Source: CAVSUZ01 sp963834715 (GTDB taxonomy: Bacteria > Pseudomonadota > Alphaproteobacteria > Acetobacterales > Acetobacteraceae). From it: a stretch of 64,000 nt of DNA. The stretch spans positions 1-64,000 of the forward strand of contig CAWIDE010000022.1 of the NCBI GenBank assembly GCA_963834715.1, read 5' to 3'. A program made the position numbers and the translations under genes. Of this stretch, positions 46,505 to 56,616 are shown piece by piece (position 1 is the first letter of the stretch; each line of letters begins with the position of its first letter). The notes under the pieces were generated by a model. It saw nothing but the letters and a program-made list of their open reading frames with translations. It was not told the DNA's origin and searched no databases.

Positions 46505-46840
46505 CCAGGGTGGGTTTGGGTCAGACATTGGACAAATCCGAAACGTCAGGAACAGGAGGGATTGAAAGCTCGTGGCTTGCTCGATCAAGCAAAGTGCAAT
46601 CACCAGCATTCGCAAGCAGCAGGAAATACCCTGATGAAGTTGGAAAACCAGACAACGGCTGCTTAGATCTGCATTGAATTGATGTGATCCAGTGTAATTG
46701 GCAGCGCAAATTGTTGAGTTGATATGGACCTAGAGGCTTATCCCGGAGCATCCGTGGTTGTTTCACCGTGTTCGCCAGTTACGCCCAACCTGATAAAGAG
46801 TTCCATCAGTTAGGCAAGGAATTTAGGCAAACAAAAGTCC
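46505..46840. other. spacer inside the island
   Basis: About 330 bp, AT-richer than the surroundings, without a coherent gene. It probably holds the promoter for the two genes that follow. Confidence 0.35.
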
Positions 46841-47491
46841 ATGTCGCGCGGAGGGCACAACTGGAAGGGGAGCGGCACCGTCGAGGGAACGCGCTCGTTG
46901 GACGTGAGGAAGCTTGCGCGTGCGGGATACCTTGCAGGCACGCGCTTTGGTGGTTGGACATGGAGCTACGGCGACGGTTCTACCGCCACGATTGGGATCA
47001 AAGGCGGCCGCGATCTGATCACTCTGGAGCACCGCTTCAAATCGGGGCGAGACGACTTGCAAGCTATCAGCCAGCCGATCCCGATAGCCTGGGAGCGCTG
47101 CCGGTTTGGGGGGGAGCGCCCCTGGTTCGTTTGCGACGTGAGCGCGAACGGCAAATACTGTGGCCGGCACGTGGCAAAGTTGTACGGGGCCGGCCGGCTG
47201 TTCGCGTGTCGCCGCTGCTATCGGCTCGGATACCGTATCCAGCGCGGAGGTCCGATTGATAGTGTCCACCAACGGCTCGCACGCCTGCATCGGAAGCTCG
47301 GGGCGGAATACGAGAGGCCCGACCTGCCGCCTCCACCAAAGCCCAAATGGATGCGGTGGAAGACATATTTTCGAATTGCAGCGCAGATCGAAGCCGGTGA
47401 GGAGCGCCTTGACGAGGCGTTCATCCTGGGTGCGCAGCGAATTCTTGGCCGGTTTGAAAGACTGGATCTCCGCGGAAGGAGCCGAGGATGA
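46841..47491 (+). CDS. conserved island protein with zinc ribbon
   Basis: A 216-residue protein with GTRSLDVRKLARAGYLAGTR at its start, then ERPWFVCDVSANGKYCGRHV and AKLYGAGRLFACRRCYRLGY. The Cys positions (C, C, C-x2-C) suit a zinc ribbon; one Cys of the first pair seems to be displaced. Similar proteins occur in alphaproteobacterial islands and prophages, with no known function. It overlaps the next gene by 4 bp. Confidence 0.65.
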   Translation: MSRGGHNWKGSGTVEGTRSLDVRKLARAGYLAGTRFGGWTWSYGDGSTATIGIKGGRDLITLEHRFKSGRDDLQAISQPIPIAWERCRFGGERPWFVCDVSANGKYCGRHVAKLYGAGRLFACRRCYRLGYRIQRGGPIDSVHQRLARLHRKLGAEYERPDLPPPPKPKWMRWKTYFRIAAQIEAGEERLDEAFILGAQRILGRFERLDLRGRSRG

Positions 47492-48237
47492 ACACGATCC
47501 CCACTCCCGCCGATCTGGCAGAGGCGGCGAGCTACCAAATGATGCGCTTCAACGCCCTGCGGCATGGAATCCTGTCGCGATACACAGTGCTGCCCTGGGA
47601 GGACGAAGGCGAATACCGAAAACTGTTGAATGCTCTCGTGGCCGAGTATGCCCCCAAAGGGCCTACTGAGGAGCATCTGATAGAGGAACTCGCCGGGATC
47701 ATCTGGCGCAAGCGGCGATTACGCATGGCAGAGGCGGCGGTGTACCGCGACAAGCTGCGGCGAGATGTTAATGCATACTCTGCCGGGGCACATATCGCCG
47801 GTGCGGCTTTACTACCGATCACAGGTCATTCCGAAGGCAACGCCAGCATTTCGCAAGCGCTCACCGCTACACCAGGCGAAACAGCACGCGACCTGCGCGA
47901 TGTGAAGCGTGATCAAGCCATGACCCGGCGCGCTTGGGATATCCTGCAAGCGGGCGGTGGTCGGGCATATGAGCGCGCATTGGGTGAGCTGAGGGAGGAC
48001 ATGCGGGATTACTGGCAACGGAGCTTGGCTGACCCGCCGGATGATGGGCTTACTTATGCTGCCAACGCTGAGGCACTGAAAGGGTGGATCGATCACCATT
48101 GGAAGGAGTGGTACGACTGGCCCATCTCCGAGTTGAAGCACCGCGACGCCATTCGAGACCAAGCCCTCGGGATGGCGTATGGCACCGATGATCTGGAGCG
48201 TCCGGCCCGCTACGAAGTCCATCGGATCGCAAGCTAG
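47488..48237 (+). CDS. conserved island protein, partner of the zinc-ribbon protein
   Basis: A 249-residue protein: NALRHGILSRYTVLPWEDEG, PTEEHLIEELAGIIWRKRRL and, near the end, DDGLTYAANAEALKGWIDHH. It is mainly helical and rich in charged residues, with no catalytic motif recognised. Its start overlaps the upstream stop (ATGA), so the pair is translated together; this pairing is familiar from other alphaproteobacterial islands. Function unknown. Confidence 0.6.
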   Translation: MNTIPTPADLAEAASYQMMRFNALRHGILSRYTVLPWEDEGEYRKLLNALVAEYAPKGPTEEHLIEELAGIIWRKRRLRMAEAAVYRDKLRRDVNAYSAGAHIAGAALLPITGHSEGNASISQALTATPGETARDLRDVKRDQAMTRRAWDILQAGGGRAYERALGELREDMRDYWQRSLADPPDDGLTYAANAEALKGWIDHHWKEWYDWPISELKHRDAIRDQALGMAYGTDDLERPARYEVHRIAS

Positions 48238-48332
48238 AGCGGGTCTTGGCCATGGTGATGCGCTTACAGGAGCTTCGGCGCCAGCCGGCGCCCGAGTGAT
48301 CTGTTTGGCAAAAATGGTCCTTAGATCGGCCG

Positions 48333-49332
48333 GCCGTGCGAAGCGATCATCTTCGGCCATTTCGCGGACCGGATCGGCCGGCGACGCACGACGATGATCA
48401 GCATCGCGGGATTCGGCCTCTTGCTACTGTTCGCCTGCCTCCTCGGTTACGAAACGATCGGCACCCGGTCGATCTTGCTGTTGATTTTGCTCCGCTACAT
48501 CGGCGGCGTGTTCATGGGCGGCGAATACACTCCAACAAGACGCGCTCGCGCTGGAAATGGTGCCGCTTCATTGGGCGGCATTCAAGGCGCCTATCCGATC
48601 GGCTTCTTCTTCGTTTCAGTGATCACGACCATCATGCTGAGCGCGACCTCGCCCGACGAGTACCCGGCTGTGGGGCTGGCGCATCCCGTTCTTGATGGGC
48701 TCACTGCTGTCGGGTTCGCACTGGCGCAGCATGATTCAGATCCTGATCATGATGCTCGGATTCTGGTTCGGTTCGCAGGCGGCGATCAGCGTCATGCCGG
48801 GAATGATCATCCAGTATCTGCATATCCCCAGCCGGAACGATGACCAAGGGTCTGCTGGTGACGAGCTTCATCCAGTTCTTCGGCTTAATGACCTTCGGCT
48901 GCGGAGCCAGATGATCGGACGCCGGCTCGCGATCGTGCTGTCCGGGATCGAGTCCTGATCCTCGGCTGCGGACTTTATGCGGCCTCGATGTCGCACGCGA
49001 TGGGCGGCGGAGTTCCCGCCTTCACCACTCCGATCTACCCGCTTGTTGTCTCGCCGTAGGGATCGTCACTACCTATTTGTGCGAACGATTCCCGACCCAT
49101 GTGCGCGCATCGGGCTACGGCATCGGCTACAGCCTCGCCGTGATCGTGCCGGCTTTTGCCGGGCTCTATCTGCTCGCGCTACGATCGATCATGCCGTACG
49201 TTCTATACGCCGGTAGTTCTGGTAGGAATTTCCAGAGTGCTGATCATCATCGGCGCGCTCATGGGACCGGAGACGCGGGACGTGGAACTCCGTCATCCGG
49301 AGGTTGTGATCGTGGAGGCGGCGCCGGAGTAG
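48333..49332 (+). pseudogene. MFS transporter, truncated and multiply frameshifted
   Basis: The reading starts inside the protein at AIIFGHFADRIGRR, the conserved MFS loop 2-3 motif, and continues with ISIAGFGLLLLFACLLGYET, MGGEYTP, and, in other frames, MIQILIMMLGFWFGSQAAIS and TYLCERFPTHVRASGYGIGY up to PETRDVELRHPEV and TAG 49330. At least three frameshifts are needed. The N-terminal 60-70 residues are missing at the island edge, so the island or a deletion cut this metabolite:H+ symporter gene. Confidence 0.75.
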
Positions 49333-49927
49333 GCGGCGCGCTATCCCGTCGGCCAGAGTCAGTGGCGCCGCGTCCGCCCGAGGAGTCGCCGTGCCGGTGG
49401 AGTGCGGCGGAGGCGTTGAGGCTCCTGCTATGGCGGGTGTTCCAGGAAATCGACGCAGCCAAGCGGGAGGGGCCTTCCCTGAAGCCAAGGGGTGTTGCTA
49501 GTTAAGTCAGTCGCCAGCCATTTGGTCACGGATCGGAACGAACGGGAGCAGAATGACCGCAGGATCCTTCCAACTACACCACTTCAGATCGGGTCCCACC
49601 GGCAGTTGTAGGCTGGGATCCACCGGCAGCTGCCGCCCTATTGTCATGGCGAGAGCTAATATTCGCCTCGGTCGCCTACTCCATTCGTTAGCGCCACTAG
49701 CGCCCCGCCCGACCGTCCGCCAACCGCCTTGCGGAAAGAGTGGCCGCGTCATAGGCTGGCGCAAACGCCATCACAAGATCTGCCTTCGTGGCCGCGGTTG
49801 ACAGGAATCCCTCCGCCGACCAGAGCGAGATGTGTGGTTGAGTGGTTCTTTTGGTTTGTTGGTTCTCAGGCGTTCTCTGGTTTATTGAACCAACACGGAG
49901 CGCAGTAAGGTGGAAGTCAAACCGGTG
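49333..49927. other. no recognised gene
   Basis: About 600 bp. A short repeat, CCACCGGCAG, occurs twice near 49600. Frames on both strands are short and incoherent. Confidence 0.35.
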
Positions 49928-50446
49928 ATGTTCACCAGCCGCGTGAATCGCAATCCTATCAATCGCGCACGCGTCATCATAGGCCTCCTGCTGGCCTCCT
50001 GCACGATGCAAATGAAACAAACGCCGAGTGGCGGCATGGCGGTGACGCACCTGCAAGTGCGACAGCCCGGCTTGCCCCCGATGACGATCCAACCGAGCCA
50101 GCCGGCGGCCCCGCCCCAAAGCTCCGCACAATCATCAGCGTCTGTAACGCCCCTCAGTCTGAACGGCGTTTACTCCGGTATTGCCAGCCCGCTCGGCACC
50201 GGCGGAGGAAACTGCTTGGCAGACCAGAAGGTCACCAACTTTCGCGTGTCAGGGAACTCGGTGCGCTGGGGCGGATTTCGCGGAACCATCGACAGAAACG
50301 GCGGCGTGCAGATCGCATATGGGGGCAACTGGTTGTTCGGTCAGTTCATCGGCACTCAGTTCAGCGGTGTGTTGCAGCGGACGGGGAATCCCCGGATTGG
50401 AAACCTGGGTGCTCCTACCGATTTGTGCTGCAACGCGGTTGAGTGA
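49928..50446 (+). CDS. putative lipoprotein with C-terminal beta domain
   Basis: About 172 residues. A basic N-terminus is followed by RARVIIGLLLASC, a lipobox (LASC), so the mature protein should be lipid-anchored. A Pro/Ser-rich linker (QPSQPAAPPQSSAQSSA) leads to a small domain, LNGVYSGIASPLGTGGGNCL to GQFIGTQFSGVL, predicted to be beta-rich. Starts at GTG 49910 or ATG 49928 are both possible. Two C-terminal Cys (DLCCN) are present. Function unknown. Confidence 0.6.
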   Translation: MFTSRVNRNPINRARVIIGLLLASCTMQMKQTPSGGMAVTHLQVRQPGLPPMTIQPSQPAAPPQSSAQSSASVTPLSLNGVYSGIASPLGTGGGNCLADQKVTNFRVSGNSVRWGGFRGTIDRNGGVQIAYGGNWLFGQFIGTQFSGVLQRTGNPRIGNLGAPTDLCCNAVE

Positions 50447-50530
50447 TCGACCGTCCGCTTCTTTCGCATCAATGGTGCAATCGGCTCGGCTGCGCTGCCC
50501 CGACTGCACGTTCCGAGCTCATCCGTCAGG

Positions 50531-50770
50531 CTAACAGTCGTGTTGTGGGAAGGCGATAAGTCCCACGCAACAAAGGGACGAACTAATGGGACTGCTGTCG
50601 GCAGAAAAAGAAACGGCTGCGGCAAAGGTGCACACTCCGAGCCGCGCCGTTATCCGGGTCCTGTAGACCTTGAGCGTGAGGACGCTGATCCCGAGTGCAT
50701 GAGCTACAGCCTTATTCTGCTGGCCGGCCACCGCCGTGTGCAGGATTTCGCACTCCCGCTGTGAGGCACC
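50531..50770 (-). pseudogene. LuxR-type HTH fragment
   Basis: Minus strand reads QRECEILHTAVAGQQNKAVA and HALGISVLTLKVYRTRITAR, a LuxR/FixJ-type HTH. No sensor or receiver domain precedes it and the C-terminus runs into unrelated sequence, so it is a remnant. Upstream it is joined to the gene for a small secreted protein. Confidence 0.55.
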
Positions 50771-51008
50771 CTGGCGCGTTGGGCTGTGCGCTGCAGCCCC
50801 CTGTTGCTGAGTTCACCTGCTGCCGAGCCTGGCGCACTACGGTGCCTCCCGCAGTCGTGCCACGATGCGTGCACTCGCAATACCCGCCGACCGGCATAGT
50901 GGTGCGACAAATCAATCTGCCAGCTTGGCAGAAGTTCGCGAACGCGGGACCACCCGTGAGGGCTGTGGCTGCAAAGAACGAAAACGTCAGATATGCGATG
51001 ATGCGCAT
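50712..51008 (-). CDS. small secreted cysteine-containing protein, altered C-terminus
   Basis: A 98-residue protein. The signal peptide MRIIAYLTFSFFAATALTGG ends near PAFA, followed by NFCQAGRLICRTTMPVGGYC then ECTHRGTTAGGTVV, a small exported domain with four Cys that resembles short secreted proteins of acetic acid bacteria relatives. GGAGG lies about 10 bp before the ATG. The last 20 residues read through LuxR HTH DNA in another frame, so the native C-terminus was probably lost. Confidence 0.55.
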   Translation of the reverse strand: MRIIAYLTFSFFAATALTGGPAFANFCQAGRLICRTTMPVGGYCECTHRGTTAGGTVVRQARQQVNSATGGCSAQPNAPGCLTAGVRNPAHGGGRPAE

Positions 51009-52482
51009 TCTGGGAGGTCCTCCACCCTGTGGAACGGGGAAAAGGAAAGCAGGCTGGACGGGCATTACGGTATACGGCGGACAGGCGATCACGATATGAG
51101 GTTTGTCTGCATCCTGCAATGGTGCGAGGCGTATCCCAGGTGTGTTCCCCGAGATGTCCAGTGAGGACTGCTGCACGACCACCAATTGCACTGGCGAATG
51201 TCGCCCCGGCCCCTAACTCCGTTACCGTCCGCATAGTCACTTACGCTCGGATATCCCTCTTCCGCCAGTTGTTCTCTTTGAGGCGCTCTATGGTCGCCTC
51301 CGGGCCCGGGGTCAGCCCGAAGTTCTGCACCGCGTTCAACAGCTCCTGGTCAGAGCCTCCTTCGCGAGCACCCGATGTGAGTGCTGTCTGCGATGTCCCC
51401 GTAGGCGCGGAGGTAATCAACTAACCACGGGCATCCCTCACTGGCTCCCGGCTGGGGCATACTGTCACCGATGGGCGCCAGCTGCGGAATCTTATCGCCC
51501 ACAGCGACCACCTCGAGCATCTTCTGGCGCCCTGCGCGGCCCACCAGGGGGCCGTGATGATTTACCAGGTCCTGCCCCGCTCCGGCGTGAAGTGACCAGC
51601 CTGGACAAGCTTACTGACGCCTGGATTTCATTCGGGCCGACCGAGACGCTGGCACCGTGCCGTGTGCCCGCCACCACCAACGGGGATGCCAACCTCTTGG
51701 CCGCTGCGATCTGTGCGCGGATCGGGTCGGCCATCGCAGCCGGATCGCCAAATGACCGCTGAGCGTCGGGCCACACGAGATACTCCGGGCTGTAAGCGGA
51801 GGCGCCAGCGGCGCAGTTGCGGCCGGGTCTCGTTTGGATTTCCATAGGGAACAAGCCCTACCATAACGGAGAGTGCGGATGACTCCCAGAGGCACCCATT
51901 GGAGGTGGTGGGGCCGTCATGGGCCCTTCGGAAGCCGTGGGCGGCTCAGGTCCCGGCTCTGGCGCCGCCTGCAGGCTTTGCTGGACCTGGACTGGCGATT
52001 TTAGCCGCCCTAGGGGGCTGTGCCTGCGCGAGCCGGGTAGTTGCAGTGGGCCCGGTCCCATCATATCAGGGTTCGCCGACGTGGTGACGGAAGGAAGGCA
52101 GCCGCGCGCCGTATAGCCGACGGGTGTCCTGGCCGAGGAGGACGTCTCGCTGCGCCCAGCCATTCGTGGGCGACCAGGACTTTGTGGCTTGATGGGCTGT
52201 AGCCGGAAAAATAGCAGGAGGTCTTCGTCTCGGACAGATACGGCCTACACGGCAGGAAAATTGCCAATAGGCCCTATCGGGCCGAGCTGTGACTGGCGGG
52301 GCAAATGGGACGCACGCCACATTCATGGGACCCGCGTCGCTACCAAAGACGAGCACCGGTTGCTACGCTATCGCTGATACTATTGCCTAACTGTAGCGCC
52401 GCCTTTAAGCCTCGCCAAAAGCCGGCCGCCCTCGAACGAGAGTGTGCCAGAAAAACTGCGTCAGGGTAAGGAGTTAATCGAT
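51009..52482. other. degenerate stretch, possible Lnt-like remnant at 51400-51900
   Basis: No intact gene. On the minus strand at about 51900-51480, pieces in different frames (LVPYGNPNETRP, YSPEYLVWPDAQRSF, ASPLVVAGTRHGASVSVGPN) recall the carbon-nitrogen hydrolase domain of apolipoprotein N-acyltransferase, much frameshifted. The rest (51900-52482) shows nothing except the leader of the P450 gene. Confidence 0.3.
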
Positions 52483-54081
52483 ATGAAACGCAGAATGGTT
52501 CTGGGTGGTACCGCTGCGACCGCAGCAGGCCTTTTCGCCGGCGGTGCCTCCGCCGCCGCCACCGACAGCACGGCGGCTAGCCTCGCTTCGCCAGACCTTG
52601 CCGCGGCTCTGGCACGCTTTCGCGCTCGATCCCCGGCGCACTTCGACCAGACTTACGTAGAGAATGCGGTCATCCCGTTTTATCTGACCAGTGTCTATGA
52701 GGGGGAGCGTCCCGCGTTGCCGATGATCGACGTGACGCTCTCCAAGGAGAACGCCCTGCCCCACGACTTGTGGGGGCTAATCTACCAGGGTTGGAAGCCA
52801 GCGCCGGACGAGGGTGTCACTGTGTTTCTCCAGGGCCTGGATAAGCGTGGTGATAATAATCTGAGAAAGCGTATCTACATGTCGGCTGTAACGCCTGATC
52901 TGTATGTACCGATGTACGGCGGCAAGGTAGCCGCGTTCTTCGATACGCTGCTCGACCCGAAACTCGCCGGAAGGCCGTTCATGCGGCACTATCTCGACTA
53001 TTATTGGGATATCTATTGGGATTTGCATCTCGGGGTGAAAGGAGAGGCGATTCCGCCGCAGGTACGCACAATCGGCGAGAGCTTCAATACGGTCCTTGCC
53101 TTCCGCGACCCGCTGCAGCCGGTCGTTTATGATAACTATATGACCGTACGCGCACTGCTGGATTTCCTCAAAGCCTGGATCGACGCACGGCTGGACGACA
53201 TTAGCAGTGGGCGTACAGCCGATCCGCAGAAGACGATCGCCTGGTACTGGCTCAAAAATGCCGGTGACGGCGCGCATTTCAGCAAAAAGGACGTCGTCTT
53301 CGAGTGCTTCCATAACTTCGTCGCGTTCAGCCAATGGGGTAACACGATGTTCGGCATCATGTCGCGCCTCAGCGAGGACGGAGGTGATGCCGAGGTTCGC
53401 GCTGCGTTCGAGAAGACGATGTCGGGGAAGCCGGACACCGCGGACGGTGCCCCCTATACGCCGCTTGAAATGTTCGTCATGGAGCTTTTCCGTACTATCT
53501 CGCCGAATGGCGGAAGCATTTCCTCAATTTCGGATACACGCCTGGAATCAAGCGACAATTACGGCGATAGCATGTCTCCCTACGTTCGGTTCGGCCTCCC
53601 GTACGAACGCAATGGTTACATCATCTCGCCGCACACCTCGACCAGTTTCGATCCCTTGCATTGGCCCAATCCGCAGCAATTCGATCCGGAGCGCTACCGT
53701 CACGTGCCGACCAGCGCTCAGATCGACGAGGCGAGCAGTAAGAAGATCGGTTTCGCCAAATGCCCATTCGACCTGACGAAAATGGATGTCAAAGACGGCC
53801 GTAACGCGGCCATGACCAATAGCGCATTCGGCACAGTGTTTGGCGTGGTCGACGGCAAGCCGCTGCCGGTGTGCGACTATGCCGGGTTCGCGCCGTTCGG
53901 CTTTGGCTATCGCCGCTGCCCTGGCGAGCAGCTCACAATCCAGGTCTTTGCGGATTTCCTGCGCAAGGTCTGGCGTAACAAGATCATATTCCGCAGTTTG
54001 CACCTGCCCAACCCGCGCCAGGTGCCGATCGGTCCAGGCACCGTCATTGACGACAATATCACTTTCGCGCGACCGTCCTGA
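52483..54081 (+). CDS. Tat-exported cytochrome P450
   Basis: A 532-residue protein. The N-terminus MKRRMVLGGTAATAAGLFAG has the twin-Arg and hydrophobic core of a Tat signal, ending near GGASA. The P450 marks are the K-helix E-x-x-R (MELFRTISP, about residue 345) and the haem-Cys loop FGFGYRRCPGEQL near residue 485. AAGGAG lies 10 bp before ATG 52483; the upstream ATG is not preferred. Bacterial P450s are normally cytosolic, so an exported one is unusual. No redox partner is adjacent. The substrate is unknown. Confidence 0.8.
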   Translation: MKRRMVLGGTAATAAGLFAGGASAAATDSTAASLASPDLAAALARFRARSPAHFDQTYVENAVIPFYLTSVYEGERPALPMIDVTLSKENALPHDLWGLIYQGWKPAPDEGVTVFLQGLDKRGDNNLRKRIYMSAVTPDLYVPMYGGKVAAFFDTLLDPKLAGRPFMRHYLDYYWDIYWDLHLGVKGEAIPPQVRTIGESFNTVLAFRDPLQPVVYDNYMTVRALLDFLKAWIDARLDDISSGRTADPQKTIAWYWLKNAGDGAHFSKKDVVFECFHNFVAFSQWGNTMFGIMSRLSEDGGDAEVRAAFEKTMSGKPDTADGAPYTPLEMFVMELFRTISPNGGSISSISDTRLESSDNYGDSMSPYVRFGLPYERNGYIISPHTSTSFDPLHWPNPQQFDPERYRHVPTSAQIDEASSKKIGFAKCPFDLTKMDVKDGRNAAMTNSAFGTVFGVVDGKPLPVCDYAGFAPFGFGYRRCPGEQLTIQVFADFLRKVWRNKIIFRSLHLPNPRQVPIGPGTVIDDNITFARPS

Positions 54082-54100
54082 GCCGCTAGGCTGTACACGT

Positions 54101-54806
54101 TTACCAGAACTGTCGCAGGGTGAGCCCCACGCCCCACGAGTTCGGCTCGTGTTTCGGCTTACGAGGTAACGGCCTCGGTGTTAAGCACGATATCGCCACC
54201 TCGCCAGAGCCGGGCACCCATGCCGACGCCCAGCCGTAGTGTGTCGGCGGCATTGCGCTGCGGTACACCGTCGATGCTTGTTTCACCTCCCACATCGTAG
54301 TAGGCGTCCGCCGACAGCCAGACGCGAGCGGTGATATTTCGGCTCGCATGGCCTTCCACTGTGAAGAGCGGACGCTGCGTGAGGCGACTCGCTCCCCCAA
54401 CCTGGAACGCATTGTTGGCGCTGAATGCCGCGACCGTGACGTAAGTCTCGAGCCAAGTCCAGCCGCGGTCCGGCGTGTAGCTATAGTTGATCGTTGGACG
54501 GATGGTCCATCGATTTGCCGACGGATTGAGGACACGGGTCGGTTCGTATTCCCCGAGTGGTGTGCCGACGAACAAGTGAAACCCCCAGAAGGTCTGCGGC
54601 ACGAAAGTGGTGAATTGCTGGCGGGTGAGAGCGGGTCCACCAAGGATGTTTACCTGCCTAAGGAAGCCTACATCAGGGCGCGGCGGTGTAAGGGCGGTTG
54701 TGTTGGTTGCACAGCGATAAACGGGATGGATACGTATCGCCTCATTCAGAGATGTTCCCGAACCGCCGGGCTTTGCCTCATCAAAATGCTTCCGGCGCCT
54801 CATCAT
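54101..54806 (-). pseudogene. outer-membrane protein of the phenol-degradation MetA type, fragment
   Basis: The coherent part starts near residue 55: LGGPALTRQQFTTFVPQTFW, LFVGTPLGEYEPTRVLNPSA, NRWTIRPTINYSYTPDRG, a beta-rich C-terminal half of this outer-membrane family. After a shift near 54165 the end reads KPKHEPNSWGVGLTLRQFW, finishing in the aromatic Phe-Trp typical of outer-membrane barrels. The N-terminal 100 or so residues of the family are missing, and the 5' end overlaps the phosphoesterase gene, so a deletion is likely. Confidence 0.65.
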
Positions 54807-56593
54807 TCCCGTGCGACATTTGAATACGCTCCGCGTGCGGTTCTTTCTGTGCAGCCTCGGTCGCTGTGCCCGCCACGACGATCAGTTCGGGTTCGAGCAG
54901 TCTGAGCCGTCCATCGTTCTCTGCCGCAAGGTTGTGGATGTAGAAATACGTATCGACCCTGTCGGTCCCGTTCATCACGGGAGAAGGCGCCGATACAATC
55001 AGGACGCCGCCACACTCCCCAATCCAGTCGATATGCCGATGGCCGTGCATAACCACCCCACGGTCGGCCAGACGCTGCAGCCAGCGAATAAACCAGCCTC
55101 CGTTGATGAGGGCGGTCCCGATACGCTCGGACAGCGCCTTCGACGGCTGCGGGTACTCGATTACGTGGTGGTGCAGGGCGACGATCCAGTAGGCCCGTGG
55201 GTACTGCTCGAGAACGATATCCAGAGCGCGAACCTGATCGGCGGACACCAGTCCGAGCGCGTTGGTGAACGAGAAATGCGTCTCAGCATTCGAGTTCAGC
55301 ACGATGATTCCTAGGCGGTCGTCGTTCTCGGGCGGCAGAACGAGAGGAAACACTGATGTCCACAATTTGGCCATCGACCTTGATAGCCGGACCGTTCCTC
55401 TGTCCGCAAAGGCGGCCATGTCGTCGGCATGGGGCTTCAACACGTCGGCGAGCGTGGGGCCTAGTCGACGCGCCTCGCGCTCGATGACCCGTAACCGAGT
55501 TCCTTGCAGCGTTGCGAGCGCCGATATCGTTCGGGCCTGGCGGAGCCGTTTCGTGGGAACTCGTCGGTAGCTCCATCCGGGCCGGGCTTGCCCGGTCCAC
55601 CACGTTGAGGTCATGGTTGCCCGGCAGCGCGATCACACGCTCCGCGAGCCTCGGGTACTCGGCCAGAGCGTCGAAGAATTCTGCCCACTCCGCGGAGCGG
55701 CCAGCATCCGTTAAGTCTCCTGTTATCAGGACCGCGTCCAGAGGCTGCGCGGCGTGGATTCTGTCCAAGTGTGCCAACGCCCGCCGCAGTCTTTCGTTAC
55801 CGCGCGGCCCGGACCGTCCGCTCTCGAGGCGAAATCCGTAGCGCTCCCCGACCGTGTGGATGTCCGACAAGTGCGCGACGCGCCATGTCCAGCCTTTGGA
55901 CGTTTGCGCGTAGGCACCGAGGTTACGTGGTTGGGGCATCATCGCGTCGGCGCATCCCCAGATCAACGAAGCCATCGCTAAATAGCTGGAGATGAGCACC
56001 ACGCTGTTTGCGAGGATGATAGTCAACCACCCGTAAGGCGAGATGAGGTCCGGCAGGCGGACCATCCAGCGGGATACAGGCCACACAAGGACCGTGACAC
56101 TGAGTCCCAACGCGAAGACCACACCTCCCGCGGCAGCCGCCGTTGCGGCACGAACGGACGCACGTCTTGCATCGGGCATGCCGGATGCAAGCAAGCGCTC
56201 GGCAAGATGTCGAAGCCCCTCGCGGAACGCGACATAGGTCGGCTGGATGGCCAGGGCGTTCAGCGACCAGAAGCTTGTTTCGGCCAAACGGAGAAGCGGA
56301 CGGCCCGCAAACCACCCGAGCGTCGCGAGCGGTGCTAGCAGCAGCGCGGGCCCGATTTCGGTGAAGATGCCGGCAGTCTTGGAGAGGACCGAACCCAGCC
56401 ATATCGAGACAACAATCGGCATAGCTCCGAGTAGGAGGCTGGGGAAGCCGACGAGTAGCATCCAGGCGACCGCGAGCTTCGGAAAGCTGATTTCGGAGAG
56501 CAGGCTGCCGGCCAGCGAGATAAAATTCCGCTGCTTGGTGCTTGAGGCATCGTCCTCGAAATCGCCATTGCGCGGGTCAAGGATTGGCTTCAT
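54781..56593 (-). pseudogene. membrane-anchored metallophosphoesterase, frameshifted
   Basis: About 600 residues in two frames. Four to six N-terminal membrane segments (SFPKLAVAWMLLVGFPSLLL and following) precede a calcineurin-like domain: VAHLSDIHTVG, VLITGDLTDAGR, ALPGNHDLNVVD, then after a shift near 55560 HHHVIEYP and VVMHGHRHID. All the metal ligands (D-x-H, GD, GNHD, H, GH-x-H) are present. ATG 56593 with AGAGG upstream is preferred over the TTG at 56620. It probably cleaves phosphoesters at the membrane. Confidence 0.75.
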
Positions 56594-56616
56594 CGATGCC
56601 TCTAGCTGGCCGCGGC

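Larger units (their letters stand above)
32335..48300. mobile_element. integrated satellite-like genomic island
   Basis: The tRNA-Glu fragment and integrase mark the left end. Contents in order: integrase, two unknown genes, a nested IS complex, AlpA-like HTH, Toprim primase, DUF927-type helicase, GTGGGAACC repeats, and further island proteins. The right edge is placed by loss of island genes and the start of a truncated MFS gene near 48333; no matching att copy was found. The gene order resembles P4-like phage satellites, without capsid or terminase genes. Confidence 0.55.
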
